A stretch of DNA of 64,000 bases, taken from contig JAZGUH010000536.1 of the NCBI GenBank assembly GCA_037893225.1, positions 124,001 through 188,000 on the forward strand, read 5' to 3'. Source of the DNA: Hippasteria phrygiana (lineage: Eukaryota > Echinodermata > Asteroidea > Valvatida > Goniasteridae). Under the pieces are notes generated by a model. It made no database searches. It was not told the DNA's origin and was given only the letters and a program-made list of their open reading frames with translations. Positions 35,904-50,700 of the stretch are shown here, piece after piece. The position numbers and the translations under genes were made by a program. Each line of letters opens with the position of its first letter. Position 1 is the first letter of the stretch.

Positions 35904-38900
35904 AACTCTAAGAAGCCGCCGATAATTGCAACATGTAGCGCCAGATCTAAGCTATCCATACATGTCAAAATTACTGAATTTGGTTGATATTTCATGCAAT
36001 TATGAATGAGTAAAGCAAGTCATACCCAAGGGAATTTGACAGGCATGGAGCAATAAATAGAAGGTAATATGCACACAGATGTTGGCCGGAAAGAAAATAA
36101 ACATTGCGAGGTTTGAATTTTCTCCACAAGTTTTAACTCTAAGAAGCCGCCGATAATTGCAACATGTAGCGCCAGATCTAAGCTATCCATACATGTCAAA
36201 ATTACTGAATTTGGTTGATATTTCATGCAATTATGAATGAGTAAAGCAAGTCCATACCCCAGGGAATTTGACATGCATGGAGCAATAAATAGACGGTAAC
36301 ATGTACACAGATGTTGGCCGGAAAGAAAATAAACATTGCGAGGTTTGAATTTTCTCTACAAGTTTTAACTCTAAGAAGCCGCCGATAATTGCAACATGTA
36401 GCGCCAGATCTAAGCTATCCATACATGTCAAAATTACTGAATTTGGTTGATATTTCATGCAATTATGAATGAGTAAAGCAAGTCCATACCCCAGGGAATT
36501 TGACATGCATGGAGCAATAAATAGACGGTAACATGTACACAGATGTTGGCCGGAAAGAAAATAAACATTGCGAGGTTTGAATTTTCTACACAAGTTTTAA
36601 ATCTAGGAAGCCGCCGATGATTGCAACATGTAGCGCCAGATCTAAGCTATCCATACATGTCAAAATTACTGCATTTGGTTGATATTTCATGCAATTATGA
36701 ATGAGTAAAGCAAGTCCATACCCCAGGGAATTTGACAGGCATGGAGCAATAAATAAAAGGTAATCTGCACACAGATGGTGGCCGGGAAGAAAATAAACAT
36801 TGCGAGGTTTGAATTTTCTCCACAAGTGTTAACTCTAAGAAGCCGCCGATAATTGCAACATGTAGCGCCAGATCTAAGCTATCCATACATGTCAAAATTA
36901 CTGAATTTTGTTGATATTTCATGCAATTATGAATGAGTAAAGCAAGTCCATACCCCAGGGAATTTGACAGGCATGGAGCAATAAATAGACGGTAACATGT
37001 ACACAGATGTTGGCCGGAAAGAAAATAAACATTGCGAGGTTTGAATTTTCTCCACAAGTTTTACCTCTAAGAAGCCGCCGATAATTGCAACGTGTAGCGC
37101 CAGATCTAAGCTATCCATACATGTCAAAATTACTGAATTTTGTTGATATTTCATGCAATTATGAATGAGTAAAGCAAGTCCATACCCCAGGGAATTTGAC
37201 AGGCATGGAGCAATAAATAGACGGTAACATGTACACAGATGTTGGCCGGAAAGAAAATAAACATTGCGAGGTTTGAATTTTCTACACAAGTTTTAACTCT
37301 AGGAAGCCGCCGATGATTGCAACATGTAGCGCCAGATCTAAGCTATCCATACATGTCAAAATTACTGAATTTGGTTGATATTTCATGCAATTATGAATGA
37401 GTAAAGCAAGTCATACCCCAGGGAATTTGACAGGCATGGAGCAATAAATAGAAGGTAATATGCACACAGATGTTGGCCGGAAAGAAAATAAACATTGCGA
37501 GGTTTGAATTTTCTCCACAAGTTTTAACTCTAAGAAGCCGCCGGTAATTGCAACATGTAGCGCCAGATCTAAGCTATCCATACATGTCAAAAATACTGCA
37601 TTTGGTTGATATTTCATGCAATTATGAATGAGTAAAGCAAGTCATACCCTGGGGAATTTGACAGGCATGGAGCAATAAATAGAAGGTAATATGCACACAG
37701 ATGTTGGCCGGAAAGAAAATAGACATTGCGAGGTTTGAATTTTCTCCACAAGTTTTAACTCTAAGAAGCCGCCGATAATTGCAACATGTAGCGCCAGATC
37801 TAAGCTATCCATACATGTCAAAATTACTGAATTTGGTTGATATTTCATGCAATTATGAATGAGTAAAGCAAGTCCATACCCCAGGGAATTTGACAGGCAT
37901 GGAGCAATAAATAAAAGGTAATCTGCACACAGATGGTGGCCGGAAAGAAAATAAACATTGCGAGGTTTGAATTTTCTCCACACGTTTTAAATCTAGGAAG
38001 CCGCCGATGATTGCAACATGTAGCGCCAGATCTAAGCTATCCATACATGTCAAAATTACTGCATTTGGTTGATATTTCATGCAATTATGAATGAGTAAAG
38101 CAAGTCCATACCCCAGGGAATTTGACAGGCATGGAGCAATAAATAAAAGGTAATCTGCACACAGATGGTGGCCGGGAAGAAAATAAACATTGCGAGGTTT
38201 GAATTTTCTCCACAAGTGTTAACTCTAAGAAGCCGCCGATAATTGCAACATGTAGCGCCAGATCTAAGCTATCCATACATGTCAAAATTACTGAATTTGG
38301 TTGATATTTCATGCAATTATGAATGAGTAAAGCAAGTCCATACCCCAGGGAATTTGACATGCATGGAGCAATAAATAGACGGTAACATGTACACAGATGT
38401 TGGCCGGAAAGAAAATAAACATTGCGAGGTTTGAATTTTCTACACAAGTTTTAAATCTAGGAAGCCGCCGATGATTGCAACATGTAGCGCCAGATCTAAG
38501 CTATCCATACATGTCAAAATTACTGCATTTGGTTGATATTTCATGCAATTATGAATGAGTAAAGCAAGTCCATACCCCAGGCAATTTGACAGGCATGGAG
38601 CAATAAATAAAAGGTAATCTGCACACAGATGGTGGCCGGGAAGAAAATAAACATTGCGAGGTTTGAATTTTCTCCACAAGTGTTAACTCTAAGAAGCCGC
38701 CGATAATTGCAACATGTAGCGCCAGATCTAAGCTATCCATACATGTCAAAATTACTGAATTTTGTTGATATTTCATGCAATTATGAATGAGTAAAGCAAG
38801 TCCATACCCCAGGGAATTTGACAGGCATGGAGCAATAAATAGACGGTAACATGTACACAGATGTTGGCCGGAAAGAAAATAAACATTGCGAGGTTTGAAT

Positions 38901-40768
38901 TTTCTCCACAAGTTTTACCTCTAAGAAGCCGCCGATAATTGCAACGTGTAGCGCCAGATCTAAGCTATCCATACATGTCAAAATTACTGAATTTTGTTGA
39001 TATTTCATGCAATTATGAATGAGTAAAGCAAGTCCATACCCCAGGGAATTTGACAGGCATGGAGCAATAAATAGACGGTAACATGTACACAGATGTTGGC
39101 CGGAAAGAAAATAAACATTGCGAGGTTTGAATTTTCTCCACAAGTTTTACCTCTAAGAAGCCGCCGATAATTGCAACGTGTAGCGCCAGATCTAAGCTAT
39201 CCATACATGTCAAAATTACTGAATTTTGTTGATATTTCATGCAATTATGAATGAGTAAAGCAAGTCCATACCCCAGGGAATTTGACATGCATGGAGCAAT
39301 AAATAGACGGTAACATGTACACAGAGTTGGCCGGAAAGAAAATAAACATTGCGAGGTTTGAATTTTCTACACAAGTTTTAACTCTAGGAAGCCGCCGATG
39401 ATTGCAACATGTAGCGCCAGATCTAAGCTATCCATACATGTCAAAATTACTGAATTTGGTTGATATTTCATGCAATTATGAATGAGTAAAGCAAGTCATA
39501 CCCCAGGGAATTTGACAGGCATGGAGCAATAAATAGAAGGTAATATGCACACAGATGTTGGCCGGAAAGAAAATAAACATTGCGAGGTTTGAATTTTCTC
39601 CACAAGTTTTAACTCTAAGAAGCCGCCGGTAATTGCAACATGTAGCGCCAGATCTAAGCTATCCATACATGTCAAAAATACTGCATTTGGTTGATATTTC
39701 ATGCAATTATGAATGAGTAAAGCAAGTCATACCCTGGGGAATTTGACAGGCATGGAGCAATAAATAGAAGGTAATATGCACACAGATGTTGGCCGGAAAG
39801 AAAATAGACATTGCGAGGTTTGAATTTTCTCCACAAGTTTTAACTCTAAGAAGCCGCCGATAATTGCAACATGTAGCGCCAGATCTAAGCTATCCATACA
39901 TGTCAAAATTACTGAATTTGGTTGATATTTCATGCAATTATGAATGAGTAAAGCAAGTCCATACCCCAGGGAATTTGACAGGCATGGAGCAATAAATAAA
40001 AGGTAATCTGCACACAGATGGTGGCCGGAAAGAAAATAAACATTGCGAGGTTTGAATTTTCTCCACAAGTTTTAAATCTAGGAAGCCGCCGATGATTGCA
40101 ACATGTAGCGCCAGATCTAAGCTATCCATACATGTCAAAATTACTGCATTTGGTTGATATTTCATGCAATTATGAATGAGTAAAGCAAGTCCATACCCCA
40201 GGGAATTTGACAGGCATGGAGCAATAAATAAAAGGTAATCTGCACACAGATGGTGGCCGGGAAGAAAATAAACATTGCGAGGTTTGAATTTTCTCCACAA
40301 GTGTTAACTCTAAGAAGCCGCCGATAATTGCAACATGTAGCGCCAGATCTAAGCTATCCATACATGTCAACATTACTGAATTTGGTTGATATTTCATGCA
40401 ATTATGAATGAGTAAAGCAAGTCCATACCCCAGGGAATTTGACAGGCATGGAGCAATAAATAGACGGTAACATGTACACAGATGTTGGCCGGAAAGAAAA
40501 TAAACATTGCGAGGTTTGAATTTTCTCCACAAGTTTTAACTCTAAGAAGCCGCCGATAATTGCAACATGTAGCGCCAGATCTAAGCTATCCATACATGTC
40601 AAAATTGCTGAATTTGGTTGATATTTCATGCAATTATGAATGAGTAAAGCAAGTCATACCCTAGGGAATTTGACAGGCATGGAGCAATAAATAGAAGGTA
40701 ATATGCACACAGATGTTGGCCGGAAAGAAAATAAACATTGCGAGGTTTGAATTTTCTCCACAAGTTTG
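35904..40768. repeat. 21-monomer higher-order repeat of 4,865 bases, copy 2
   Basis: This directly follows copy 1 and appears almost identical. I noticed only two differences: 37,983 (a to c, cacgtttt; 33,118 in copy 1 is unchanged) and 38,844 (usual c where copy 1 has a). The one-base loss in acacagatgttgg is shared at 39,325-39,326, as is caggc near 38,581. I compared by eye and by translated frames, so silent differences may have been missed. Confidence 0.9.
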
Positions 40769-41591
40769 AACTCTAAGAAGCCGCCGATAATTGCAACATG
40801 TAGCGCCAGATCTAAGCTATCCATACATGTCAAAATTACTGAATTTGGTTGATATTTCATGCAATTATGAATGAGTAAAGCAAGTCATACCCAAGGGAAT
40901 TTGACAGGCATGGAGCAATAAATAGAAGGTAATATGCACACAGATGTTGGCCGGAAAGAAAATAAACATTGCGAGGTTTGAATTTTCTCCACAAGTTTTA
41001 ACTCTAAGAAGCCGCCGATAATTGCAACATGTAGCGCCAGATCTAAGCTATCCATACATGTCAAAATTACTGAATTTGGTTGATATTTCATGCAATTATG
41101 AATGAGTAAAGCAAGTCCATACCCCAGGGAATTTGACATGCATGGAGCAATAAATAGACGGTAACATGTACACAGATGTTGGCCGGAAAGAAAATAAACA
41201 TTGCGAGGTTTGAATTTTCTCTACAAGTTTTAACTCTAAGAAGCCGCCGATAATTGCAACATGTAGCGCCAGATCTAAGCTATCCATACATGTCAAAATT
41301 ACTGAATTTGGTTGATATTTCATGCAATTATGAATGAGTAAAGCAAGTCCATACCCCAGGGAATTTGACATGCATGGAGCAATAAATAGACGGTAACATG
41401 TACACAGATGTTGGCCGGAAAGAAAATAAACATTGCGAGGTTTGAATTTTCTACACAAGTTTTAAATCTAGGAAGCCGCCGATGATTGCAACATGTAGCG
41501 CCAGATCTAAGCTATCCATACATGTCAAAATTACTGCATTTGGTTGATATTTCATGCAATTATGAATGAGTAAAGCAAGTCCATACCCCAG
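40769..41591. repeat. Start of a third 21-mer copy, broken off
   Basis: P', C and a further atgcatg monomer repeat the start of the 21-mer at the same 4,865-base shift. At 41,592 the D monomer has caggc, as in the second D of the full copies rather than the first, and the following order differs. The third copy was therefore joined inside D to sequence from further along the unit. Confidence 0.75.
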
Positions 41592-44500
41592 GCAATTTGA
41601 CAGGCATGGAGCAATAAATAAAAGGTAATCTGCACACAGATGGTGGCCGGGAAGAAAATAAACATTGCGAGGTTTGAATTTTCTCCACAAGTGTTAACTC
41701 TAAGAAGCCGCCGATAATTGCAACATGTAGCGCCAGATCTAAGCTATCCATACATGTCAAAATTACTGAATTTGGTTGATATTTCATGCAATTATGAATG
41801 AGTAAAGCAAGTCCATACCCCAGGGAATTTGACAGGCATGGAGCAATAAATAGACGGTAACATGTACACAGATGTTGGCCGGAAAGAAAATAAACATTGC
41901 GAGGTTTGAATTTTCTCCACAAGTTTTACCTCTAAGAAGCCGCCGATAATTGCAACGTGTAGCGCCAGATCTAAGCTATCCATACATGTCAAAATTACTG
42001 AATTTTGTTGATATTTCATGCAATTATGAATGAGTAAAGCAAGTCCATACCCCAGGGAATTTGACAGGCATGGAGCAATAAATAAAAGGTAATCTGCACA
42101 CAGATGGTGGCCGGAAAGAAAATAAACATTGCGAGGTTTGAATTTTCTCCACAAGTTTTAAATCTAGGAAGCCGCCGATGATTGCAACATGTAGCGCCAG
42201 ATCTAAGCTATCCATACATGTCAAAATTACTGCATTTGGTTGATATTTCATGCAATTATGAATGAGTAAAGCAAGTCCATACCCCAGGGAATTTGACAGG
42301 CATGGAGCAATAAATAAAAGGTAATCTGCACACAGATGGTGGCCGGGAAGAAAATAAACATTGCGAGGTTTGAATTTTCTCCACAAGTGTTAACTCTAAG
42401 AAGCCGCCGATAATTGCAACATGTAGCGCCAGATCTAAGCTATCCATACATGTCAACATTACTGAATTTGGTTGATATTTCATGCAATTATGAATGAGTA
42501 AAGCAAGTCCATACCCCAGGGAATTTGACAGGCATGGAGCAATAAATAGACGGTAACATGTACACAGATGTTGGCCGGAAAGAAAATAAACATTGCGAGG
42601 TTTGAATTTTCTACACAAGTTTTAACTCTAGGAAGCCGCCGATGATTGCAACATGTAGCGCCAGATCTAAGCTATCCATACATGTCAAAATTACTGAATT
42701 TGGTTGATATTTCATGCAATTATGAATGAGTAAAGCAAGTCATACCCCAGGGAATTTGACAGGCATGGAGCAATAAATAGAAGGTAATATGCACACAGAT
42801 GTTGGCCGGAAAGAAAATAAACATTGCGAGGTTTGAATTTTCTCCACAAGTTTTAACTCTAAGAAGCCGCCGGTAATTGCAACATGTAGCGCCAGATCTA
42901 AGCTATCCATACATGTCAAAAATACTGCATTTGGTTGATATTTCATGCAATTATGAATGAGTAAAGCAAGTCATACCCTGGGGAATTTGACAGGCATGGA
43001 GCAATAAATAGAAGGTAATATGCACACAGATGTTGGCCGGAAAGAAAATAGACATTGCGAGGTTTGAATTTTCTCCACAAGTTTTAACTCTAAGAAGCCG
43101 CCGATAATTGCAACATGTAGCGCCAGATCTAAGCTATCCATACATGTCAAAATTACTGAATTTGGTTGATATTTCATGCAATTATGAATGAGTAAAGCAA
43201 GTCCATACCCCAGGGAATTTGACAGGCATGGAGCAATAAATAAAAGGTAATCTGCACACAGATGGTGGCCGGAAAGAAAATAAACATTGCGAGGTTTGAA
43301 TTTTCTCCACAAGTTTTAAATCTAGGAAGCCGCCGATGATTGCAACATGTAGCGCCAGATCTAAGCTATCCATACATGTCAAAATTACTGCATTTGGTTG
43401 ATATTTCATGCAATTATGAATGAGTAAAGCAAGTCCATACCCCAGGGAATTTGACAGGCATGGAGCAATAAATAAAAGGTAATCTGCACACAGATGGTGG
43501 CCGGGAAGAAAATAAACATTGCGAGGTTTGAATTTTCTCCACAAGTGTTAACTCTAAGAAGCCGCCGATAATTGCAACATGTAGCGCCAGATCTAAGCTA
43601 TCCATACATGTCAACATTACTGAATTTGGTTGATATTTCATGCAATTATGAATGAGTAAAGCAAGTCCATACCCCAGGGAATTTGACAGGCATGGAGCAA
43701 TAAATAGACGGTAACATGTACACAGATGTTGGCCGGAAAGAAAATAAACATTGCGAGGTTTGAATTTTCTACACAAGTTTTAACTCTAGGAAGCCGCCGA
43801 TGATTGCAACATGTAGCGCCAGATCTAAGCTATCCATACATGTCAAAATTACTGAATTTGGTTGATATTTCATGCAATTATGAATGAGTAAAGCAAGTCC
43901 ATACCCCAGGGAATTTGACATGCATGGAGCAATAAATAGACGGTAACATGTACACAGATGATGGCCGGAAAGAAAATAAACATTGCGAGGTTTGAATTTT
44001 CTCTACAAGTTTTAACTCTAAGAAGCCGCCGATAATTGCAACATGTAGCGCCAGATCTAAGCTATCCATACATGTCAAAATTACTGAATTTGGTTGATAT
44101 TTCATGCAATTATGAATGAGTAAAGCAAGTCCATACCCCAGGGAATTTGACATGCATGGAGCAATAAATAGACGGTAACATGTACACAGATGTTGGCCGG
44201 AAAGAAAATAAACATTGCGAGGTTTGAATTTTCTACACAAGTTTTAAATCTAGGAAGCCGCCGATGATTGCAACATGTAGCGCCAGATCTAAGCTATCCA
44301 TACATGTCAAAATTACTGCATTTGGTTGATATTTCATGCAATTATGAATGAGTAAAGCAAGTCCATACCCCAGGGAATTTGACAGGCATGGAGCAATAAA
44401 TAAAAGGTAATCTGCCCACAGATGGTGGCCGGGAAGAAAATAAACATTGCGAGGTTTGAATTTTCTCCACAAGTGTTAACTCTAAGAAGCCGCCGATAAT

Positions 44501-44941
44501 TGCAACATGTAGCGCCAGATCTAAGCTATCCATACATGTCAAAATTACTGAATTTGGTTGATATTTCATGCAATTATGAATGAGTAAAGCAAGTCCATAC
44601 CCCAGGGAATTTGACAGGCATGGAGCAATAAATAGACGGTAACATGTACACAGATGTTGGCCGGAAAGAAAATAAACATTGCGAGGTTTGAATTTTCTCC
44701 ACAAGTTTTACCTCTAAGAAGCCGCCGATAATTGCAACGTGTAGCGCCAGATCTAAGCTATCCATACATGTCAAAATTACTGAATTTTGTTGATATTTCA
44801 TGCAATTATGAATGAGTAAAGCAAGTCCATACCCCAGGGAATTTGACATGCATGGAGCAATAAATAGACGGTAACATGTACACAGATGTTGGCCGGAAAG
44901 AAAATAAACATTGCGAGGTTTGAATTTTCTCTACAAGTTTG
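41592..44941. repeat. Mosaic satellite stretch between the 21-mers and the W-phased units
   Basis: The monomers are of the same families in a mixed order, including an F-to-I chimera at 41,928, an H monomer at 42,872 and two D monomers. Private substitutions are t to a at 43,961 (gatgatggcc) and a to c at 44,416 (tctgcccac). The A-B-C-D-E order seen at 5,100 reappears here in part. No non-satellite sequence is seen. Confidence 0.75.
41928..42159. repeat. Chimeric monomer F to I
   Basis: It begins acctctaag, acgtg, gaattttg (F) and ends aggcatg, aaaaggtaatctgca, tggtgg, ggaaag with an aaatctagg successor (I). In the usual order F, G, H, I, this loses three monomer lengths. The switch lies between monomer bases 80 and 139. 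Confidence 0.8.
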
Positions 44942-45172
44942 AACTCTAAGAAGCCGCCGATAATTGCAACATGTAGCGCCAGATCTAAGCTATCCATACA
45001 TGTCAAAAATACTGCATTTGGTTGATATTTCATGCAATTATGAATGAGTAAAGCAAGTCATACCCTAGGGAATTTTACAGGCATGGAGCAATAAATAGAA
45101 GGTAATATGCACACAGATGTTGACCGGAAAGAAAATAGACATTGCGAGGTTTGAATTTTCTCCACAAGTTTT
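44942..45172. repeat. Monomer type W (aattttacagg, gttgaccgg)
   Basis: This distinctive 231-base type has gaactct entry, caaaaat, gcatttgg, tcataccctaggg, aattttacagg instead of aatttgacagg, gttgaccgg instead of gttggccgg, and atagac. Five copies start at 44,942, 47,724, 51,431, 54,674 and 58,381. The next monomer always has caaaataactg instead of caaaattactg. It is absent before 44,900 and serves as the phase marker for the following units. Confidence 0.92.
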
Positions 45173-47723
45173 AACTCTAAGAAGCCGCCGATAATTGCAA
45201 CATGTAGCGCCAGATCTAAGCTATCCATACATGTCAAAATAACTGAATTTGGTTGATATTTCATGCAATTATGAATGAGTAAAGCAAGTCCATACCCCAG
45301 GGAATTTGACAGGCATGGAGCAATAAATAAAAGGTAATCTGCACACAGATGGTGGCCGGAAAGAAAATAAACATTGCGAGGTTTGAATTTTCTCCACAAG
45401 TTTTAAATCTAGGAAGCCGCCGATGATTGCAACATGTAGCGCCAGATCTAAGCTATCCATACATGTCAAAATTACTGCATTTGGTTGATATTTCATGCAA
45501 TTATGAATGAGTAAAGCAAGTCCATACCCCAGGGAATTTGACAGGCATGGAGCAATAAATAAAAGGTAATCTGCACACAGATGGTGGCCGGGAAGAAAAT
45601 AAACATTGCGAGGTTTGAATTTTCTCCACAAGTGTTAACTCTAAGAAGCCGCCGATAATTGCAACATGTAGCGCCAGATCTAAGCTATCCATACATGTCA
45701 AAATTACTGAATTTGGTTGATATTTCATGCAATTATGAATGAGTAAAGCAAGTCCATACCCCAGGGAATTTGACAGGCATGGAGCAATAAATAGACGGTA
45801 ACATGTACACAGATGTTGGCCGGAAAGAAAATAAACATTGCGAGGTTTGAATTTTCTCTACAAGTTTTAACTCTAAGAAGCCGCCGATAATTGCAACATG
45901 TAGCGCCAGATCTAAGCTATCCATACATGTCAAAATTACTGAATTTGGTTGATATTTCATGCAATTATGAATGAGTAAAGCAAGTCCATACCCCAGGGAA
46001 TTTGACATGCATGGAGCAATAAATAGACGGTAACATGTACACAGATGTTGGCCGGAAAGAAAATAAACATTGCGAGGTTTGAATTTTCTACACAAGTTTT
46101 AAATCTAGGAAGCCGCCGATGATTGCAACATGTAGCGCCAGATCTAAGCTATCCATACATGTCAAAATTACTGCATTTGGTTGATATTTCATGCAATTAT
46201 GAATGAGTAAAGCAAGTCCATACCCCAGGGAATTTGACAGGCATGGAGCAATAAATAAAAGGTAATCTGCACACAGATGGTGGCCGGGAAGAAAATAAAC
46301 ATTGCGAGGTTTGAATTTTCTCCACAAGTGTTAACTCTAAGAAGCCGCCGATAATTGCAACATGTAGCGCCAGATCTAAGCTATCCATACATGTCAAAAT
46401 TACTGAATTTTGTTGATATTTCATGCAATTATGAATGAGTAAAGCAAGTCCATACCCCAGGGAATTTGACAGGCATGGAGCAATAAATAGACGGTAACAT
46501 GTACACAGATGTTGGCCGGAAAGAAAATAAACATTGCGAGGTTTGAATTTTCTCCACAAGTTTTACCTCTAAGAAGCCGCCGATAATTGCAACGTGTAGC
46601 GCCAGATCTAAGCTATCCATACATGTCAAAATTACTGAATTTGGTTGATATTTCATGCAATTATGAATGAGTAAAGCAAGTCCATACCCCAGGGAATTTG
46701 ACATGCATGGAGCAATAAATAGACGGTAACATGTACACAGATGTTGGCCGGAAAGAAAATAAACATTGCGAGGTTTGAATTTTCTACACAAGTTTTAACT
46801 CTAGGAAGCCGCCGATGATTGCAACATGTAGCGCCAGATCTAAGCTATCCATACATGTCAAAATTACTGAATTTGGTTGATATTTCATGCAATTATGAAT
46901 GAGTAAAGCAAGTCATACCCCAGGGAATTTGACAGGCATGGAGCAATAAATAGAAGGTAATATGCACACAGATGTTGGCCGGAAAGAAAATAAACATTGC
47001 GAGGTTTGAATTTTCTCCACAAGTTTTAACTCTAAGAAGCCGCCGATAATTGCAACATGTAGCGCCAGATCTAAGCTATCCATACATGTCAAAATTACTG
47101 AATTTGGTTGATATTTCATGCAATTATGAATGAGTAAAGCAAGTCCATACCCCAGGGAATTTGACAGGCATGGAGCAATAAATAAAAGGTAATCTGCACA
47201 CAGATGGTGGCCGGAAAGAAAATAAACATTGCGAGGTTTGAATTTTCTCCACAAGTTTTAAATCTAGGAAGCCGCCGATGATTGCAACATGTAGCGCCAG
47301 ATCTAAGCTATCCATACATGTCAAAATTACTGAATTTGGTTGATATTTCATGCAATTATGAATGAGTAAAGCAAGTCCATACCCCAGGGAATTTGACAGG
47401 CATGGAGCAATAAATAGACGGTAACATGTACACAGATGTTGGCCGGAAAGAAAATAAACATTGCGAGGTTTGAATTTTCTCCACAAGTTTTACCTCTAAG
47501 AAGCCGCCGATAATTGCAACGTGTAGCGCCAGATCTAAGCTATCCATACATGTCAAAATTACTGAATTTTGTTGATATTTCATGCAATTATGAATGAGTA
47601 AAGCAAGTCCATACCCCAGGGAATTTGACATGCATGGAGCAATAAATAGACGGTAACATGTACACAGATGTTGGCCGGAAAGAAAATAAACATTGCGAGG
47701 TTTGAATTTTCTCTACAAGTTTG
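44942..47723. repeat. W-phased unit 0, 12 monomers, 2,782 bases
   Basis: It runs from the first W monomer to the base before the second and has no H (ggtaatt) monomer. It shares the W-X-D start and the D-E-F order with later units, but is shorter. It probably represents an earlier or trimmed form of the 16-mer. Confidence 0.82.
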
Positions 47724-50700
47724 AACTCTAAGAAGCCGCCGATAATTGCAACATGTAGCGCCAGATCTAAGCTATCCATACATGTCAAAAATACTGCATT
47801 TGGTTGATATTTCATGAAATTATGAATGAGTAAAGCAAGTCATACCCTAGGGAATTTTACAGGCATGGAGCAATAAATAGAAGGTAATATGCACACAGAT
47901 GTTGACCGGAAAGAAAATAGACATTGCGAGGTTTGAATTTTCTCCACAAGTTTTAACTCTAAGAAGCCGCCGATAATTGCAACATGTAGCGCCAGATCTA
48001 AGCTATCCATACATGTCAAAATAACTGAATTTGGTTGATATTTCATGCAATTATGAATGAGTAAAGCAAGTCCATACCCCAGGGAATTTGACAGGCATGG
48101 AGCAATAAATAAAAGGTAATCTGCACACAGATGGTGGCCGGAAAGAAAATAAACATTGCGAGGTTTGAATTTTCTCCACAAGTTTTAAATCTAGGAAGCC
48201 GCCGATGATTGCAACATGTAGCGCCAGATCTAAGCTATCCATACATGTCAAAATTACTGCATTTGGTTGATATTTCATGCAATTATGAATGAGTAAAGCA
48301 AGTCCATACCCCAGGGAATTTGACAGGCATGGAGCAATAAATAGACGGTAACATGTACACAGATGTTGGCCGGAAAGAAAATAAACATTGCGAGGTTTGA
48401 ATTTTCTCTACAAGTTTTAACTCTAAGAAGCCGCCGATAATTGCAACATGTAGCGCCAGATCTAAGCTATCCATACATGTCAAAATTACTGAATTTGGTT
48501 GATATTTCATGCAATTATGAATGAGTAAAGCAAGTCCATACCCCAGGGAATTTGACATGCATGGAGCAATAAATAGACGGTAACATGTACACAGATGTTG
48601 GCCGGAAAGAAAATAAACATTGCGAGGTTTGAATTTTCTACACAAGTTTTAAATCTAGGAAGCCGCCGATGATTGCAACATGTAGCGCCAGATCTAAGCT
48701 ATCCATACATGTCAAAATTACTGCATTTGGTTGATATTTCATGCAATTATGAATGAGTAAAGCAAGTCCATACCCGAGGGAATTTGACAGGCATGGAGCA
48801 ATCAATAAAAGGTAATCTGCACACAGATGGTGGCCGGGAAGAAAATAAACATTGCGAGGTTTGAATTTTCTCCACAAGTGTTAACTCTAAGAAGCCGCCG
48901 ATAATTGCAACATGTAGCGCCAGATCTAAGCTATCCATACATGTCAAAATTACTGCATTTGGTTGATATTTCATGCAATTATGAATGAGTAAAGCAAGTC
49001 CATACCCCAGGGAATTTGACAGGCATGGAGCAATAAATAGACGGTAACATGTACACAGATGTTGGCCGGAAAGAAAATAAACATTGCGAGGTTTGAATTT
49101 TCTCCACAAGTTTTACCTCTAAGAAGCCGCCGATAATTGCAACGTGTAGCGCCAGATCTAAGCTATCCATACATGTCAAAATTACTGAATTTGGTTGATA
49201 TTTCATGCAATTATGAATGAGTAAAGCAAGTCATACCCCAGGGAATTTGACAGGCATGGAGCAATAAATAGAAGGTAATATGCACACAGATGTTGGCCGG
49301 AAAGAAAATAAACATTGCGAGGTTTGAATTTTCTCCACAAGTTTTAACTCTAAGAAGCCGCCGGTAATTGCAACATGTAGCGCCAGATCTAAGCTATCCA
49401 TACATGTCAAAAATACTGCATTTGGTTGATATTTCATGCAATTATGAATGAGTAAAGCAAGTCATACCCTGGGGAATTTGACAGGCATGGAGCAATAAAT
49501 AGAAGGTAATATGCACACAGATGTTGGCCGGAAAGAAAATAGACATTGCGAGGTTTGAATTTTCTCCACAAGTTTTAACTCTAAGAAGCCGCCGATAATT
49601 GCAACATGTAGCGCCAGATCTAAGCTATCCATACATGTCAAAATTACTGAATTTGGTTGATATTTCATGCAATTATGAATGAGTAAAGCAAGTCCATACC
49701 CCAGGGAATTTGACAGGCATGGAGCAATAAATAAAAGGTAATCTGCACACAGATGGTGGCCGGAAAGAAAATAAACATTGCGAGGTTTGAATTTTCTCCA
49801 CAAGTTTTAAATCTAGGAAGCCGCCGATGATTGCAACATGTAGCGCCAGATCTAAGCTATCCATACATGTCAAAATTACTGAATTTGGTTGATATTTCAT
49901 GCAATTATGAATGAGTAAAGCAAGTCCATACCCCAGGGAATTTGACAGGCATGGAGCAATAAATAGACGGTAACATGTACACAGATGTTGGCCGGAAAGA
50001 AAATAAACATTGCGAGGTTTGAATTTTCTCCACAAGTTTTACCTCTAAGAAGCCGCCGATAATTGCAACGTGTAGCGCCAGATCTAAGCTATCCATACAT
50101 GTCAAAATTACTGAATTTTGTTGATATTTCATGCAATTATGAATGAGTAAAGCAAGTCCATACCCCAGGGAATTTGACATGCATGGAGCAATAAATAGAC
50201 GGTAACATGTACACAGATGTTGGCCGGAAAGAAAATAAACATTGCGAGGTTTGAATTTTCTACACAAGTTTTAACTCTAGGAAGCCGCCGATGATTGCAA
50301 CATGTAGCGCCAGATCTAAGCTATCCATACATGTCAAAATTACTGAATTTGGTTGATATTTCATGCAATTATGAATGAGTAAAGCAAGTCATACCCCAGG
50401 GAATTTGACAGGCATGGAGCAATAAATAGAAGGTAATATGCACACAGATGTTGGCCGGAAAGAAAATAAACATTGCGAGGTTTGAATTTTCTCCACAAGT
50501 TTTAACTCTAAGAAGCCGCCGATAATTGCAACATGTAGCGCCAGATCTAAGCTATCCATACATGTCAAAAATACTGCATTTGGTTGATATTTCATGCAAT
50601 TATGAATGAGTAAAGCAAGTCATACCCTAGGGAATTTGACAGGCATGGAGCAATAAATAGAAGGTAATATGCACACAGATGTTGGCCGGAAAGAAAATAA

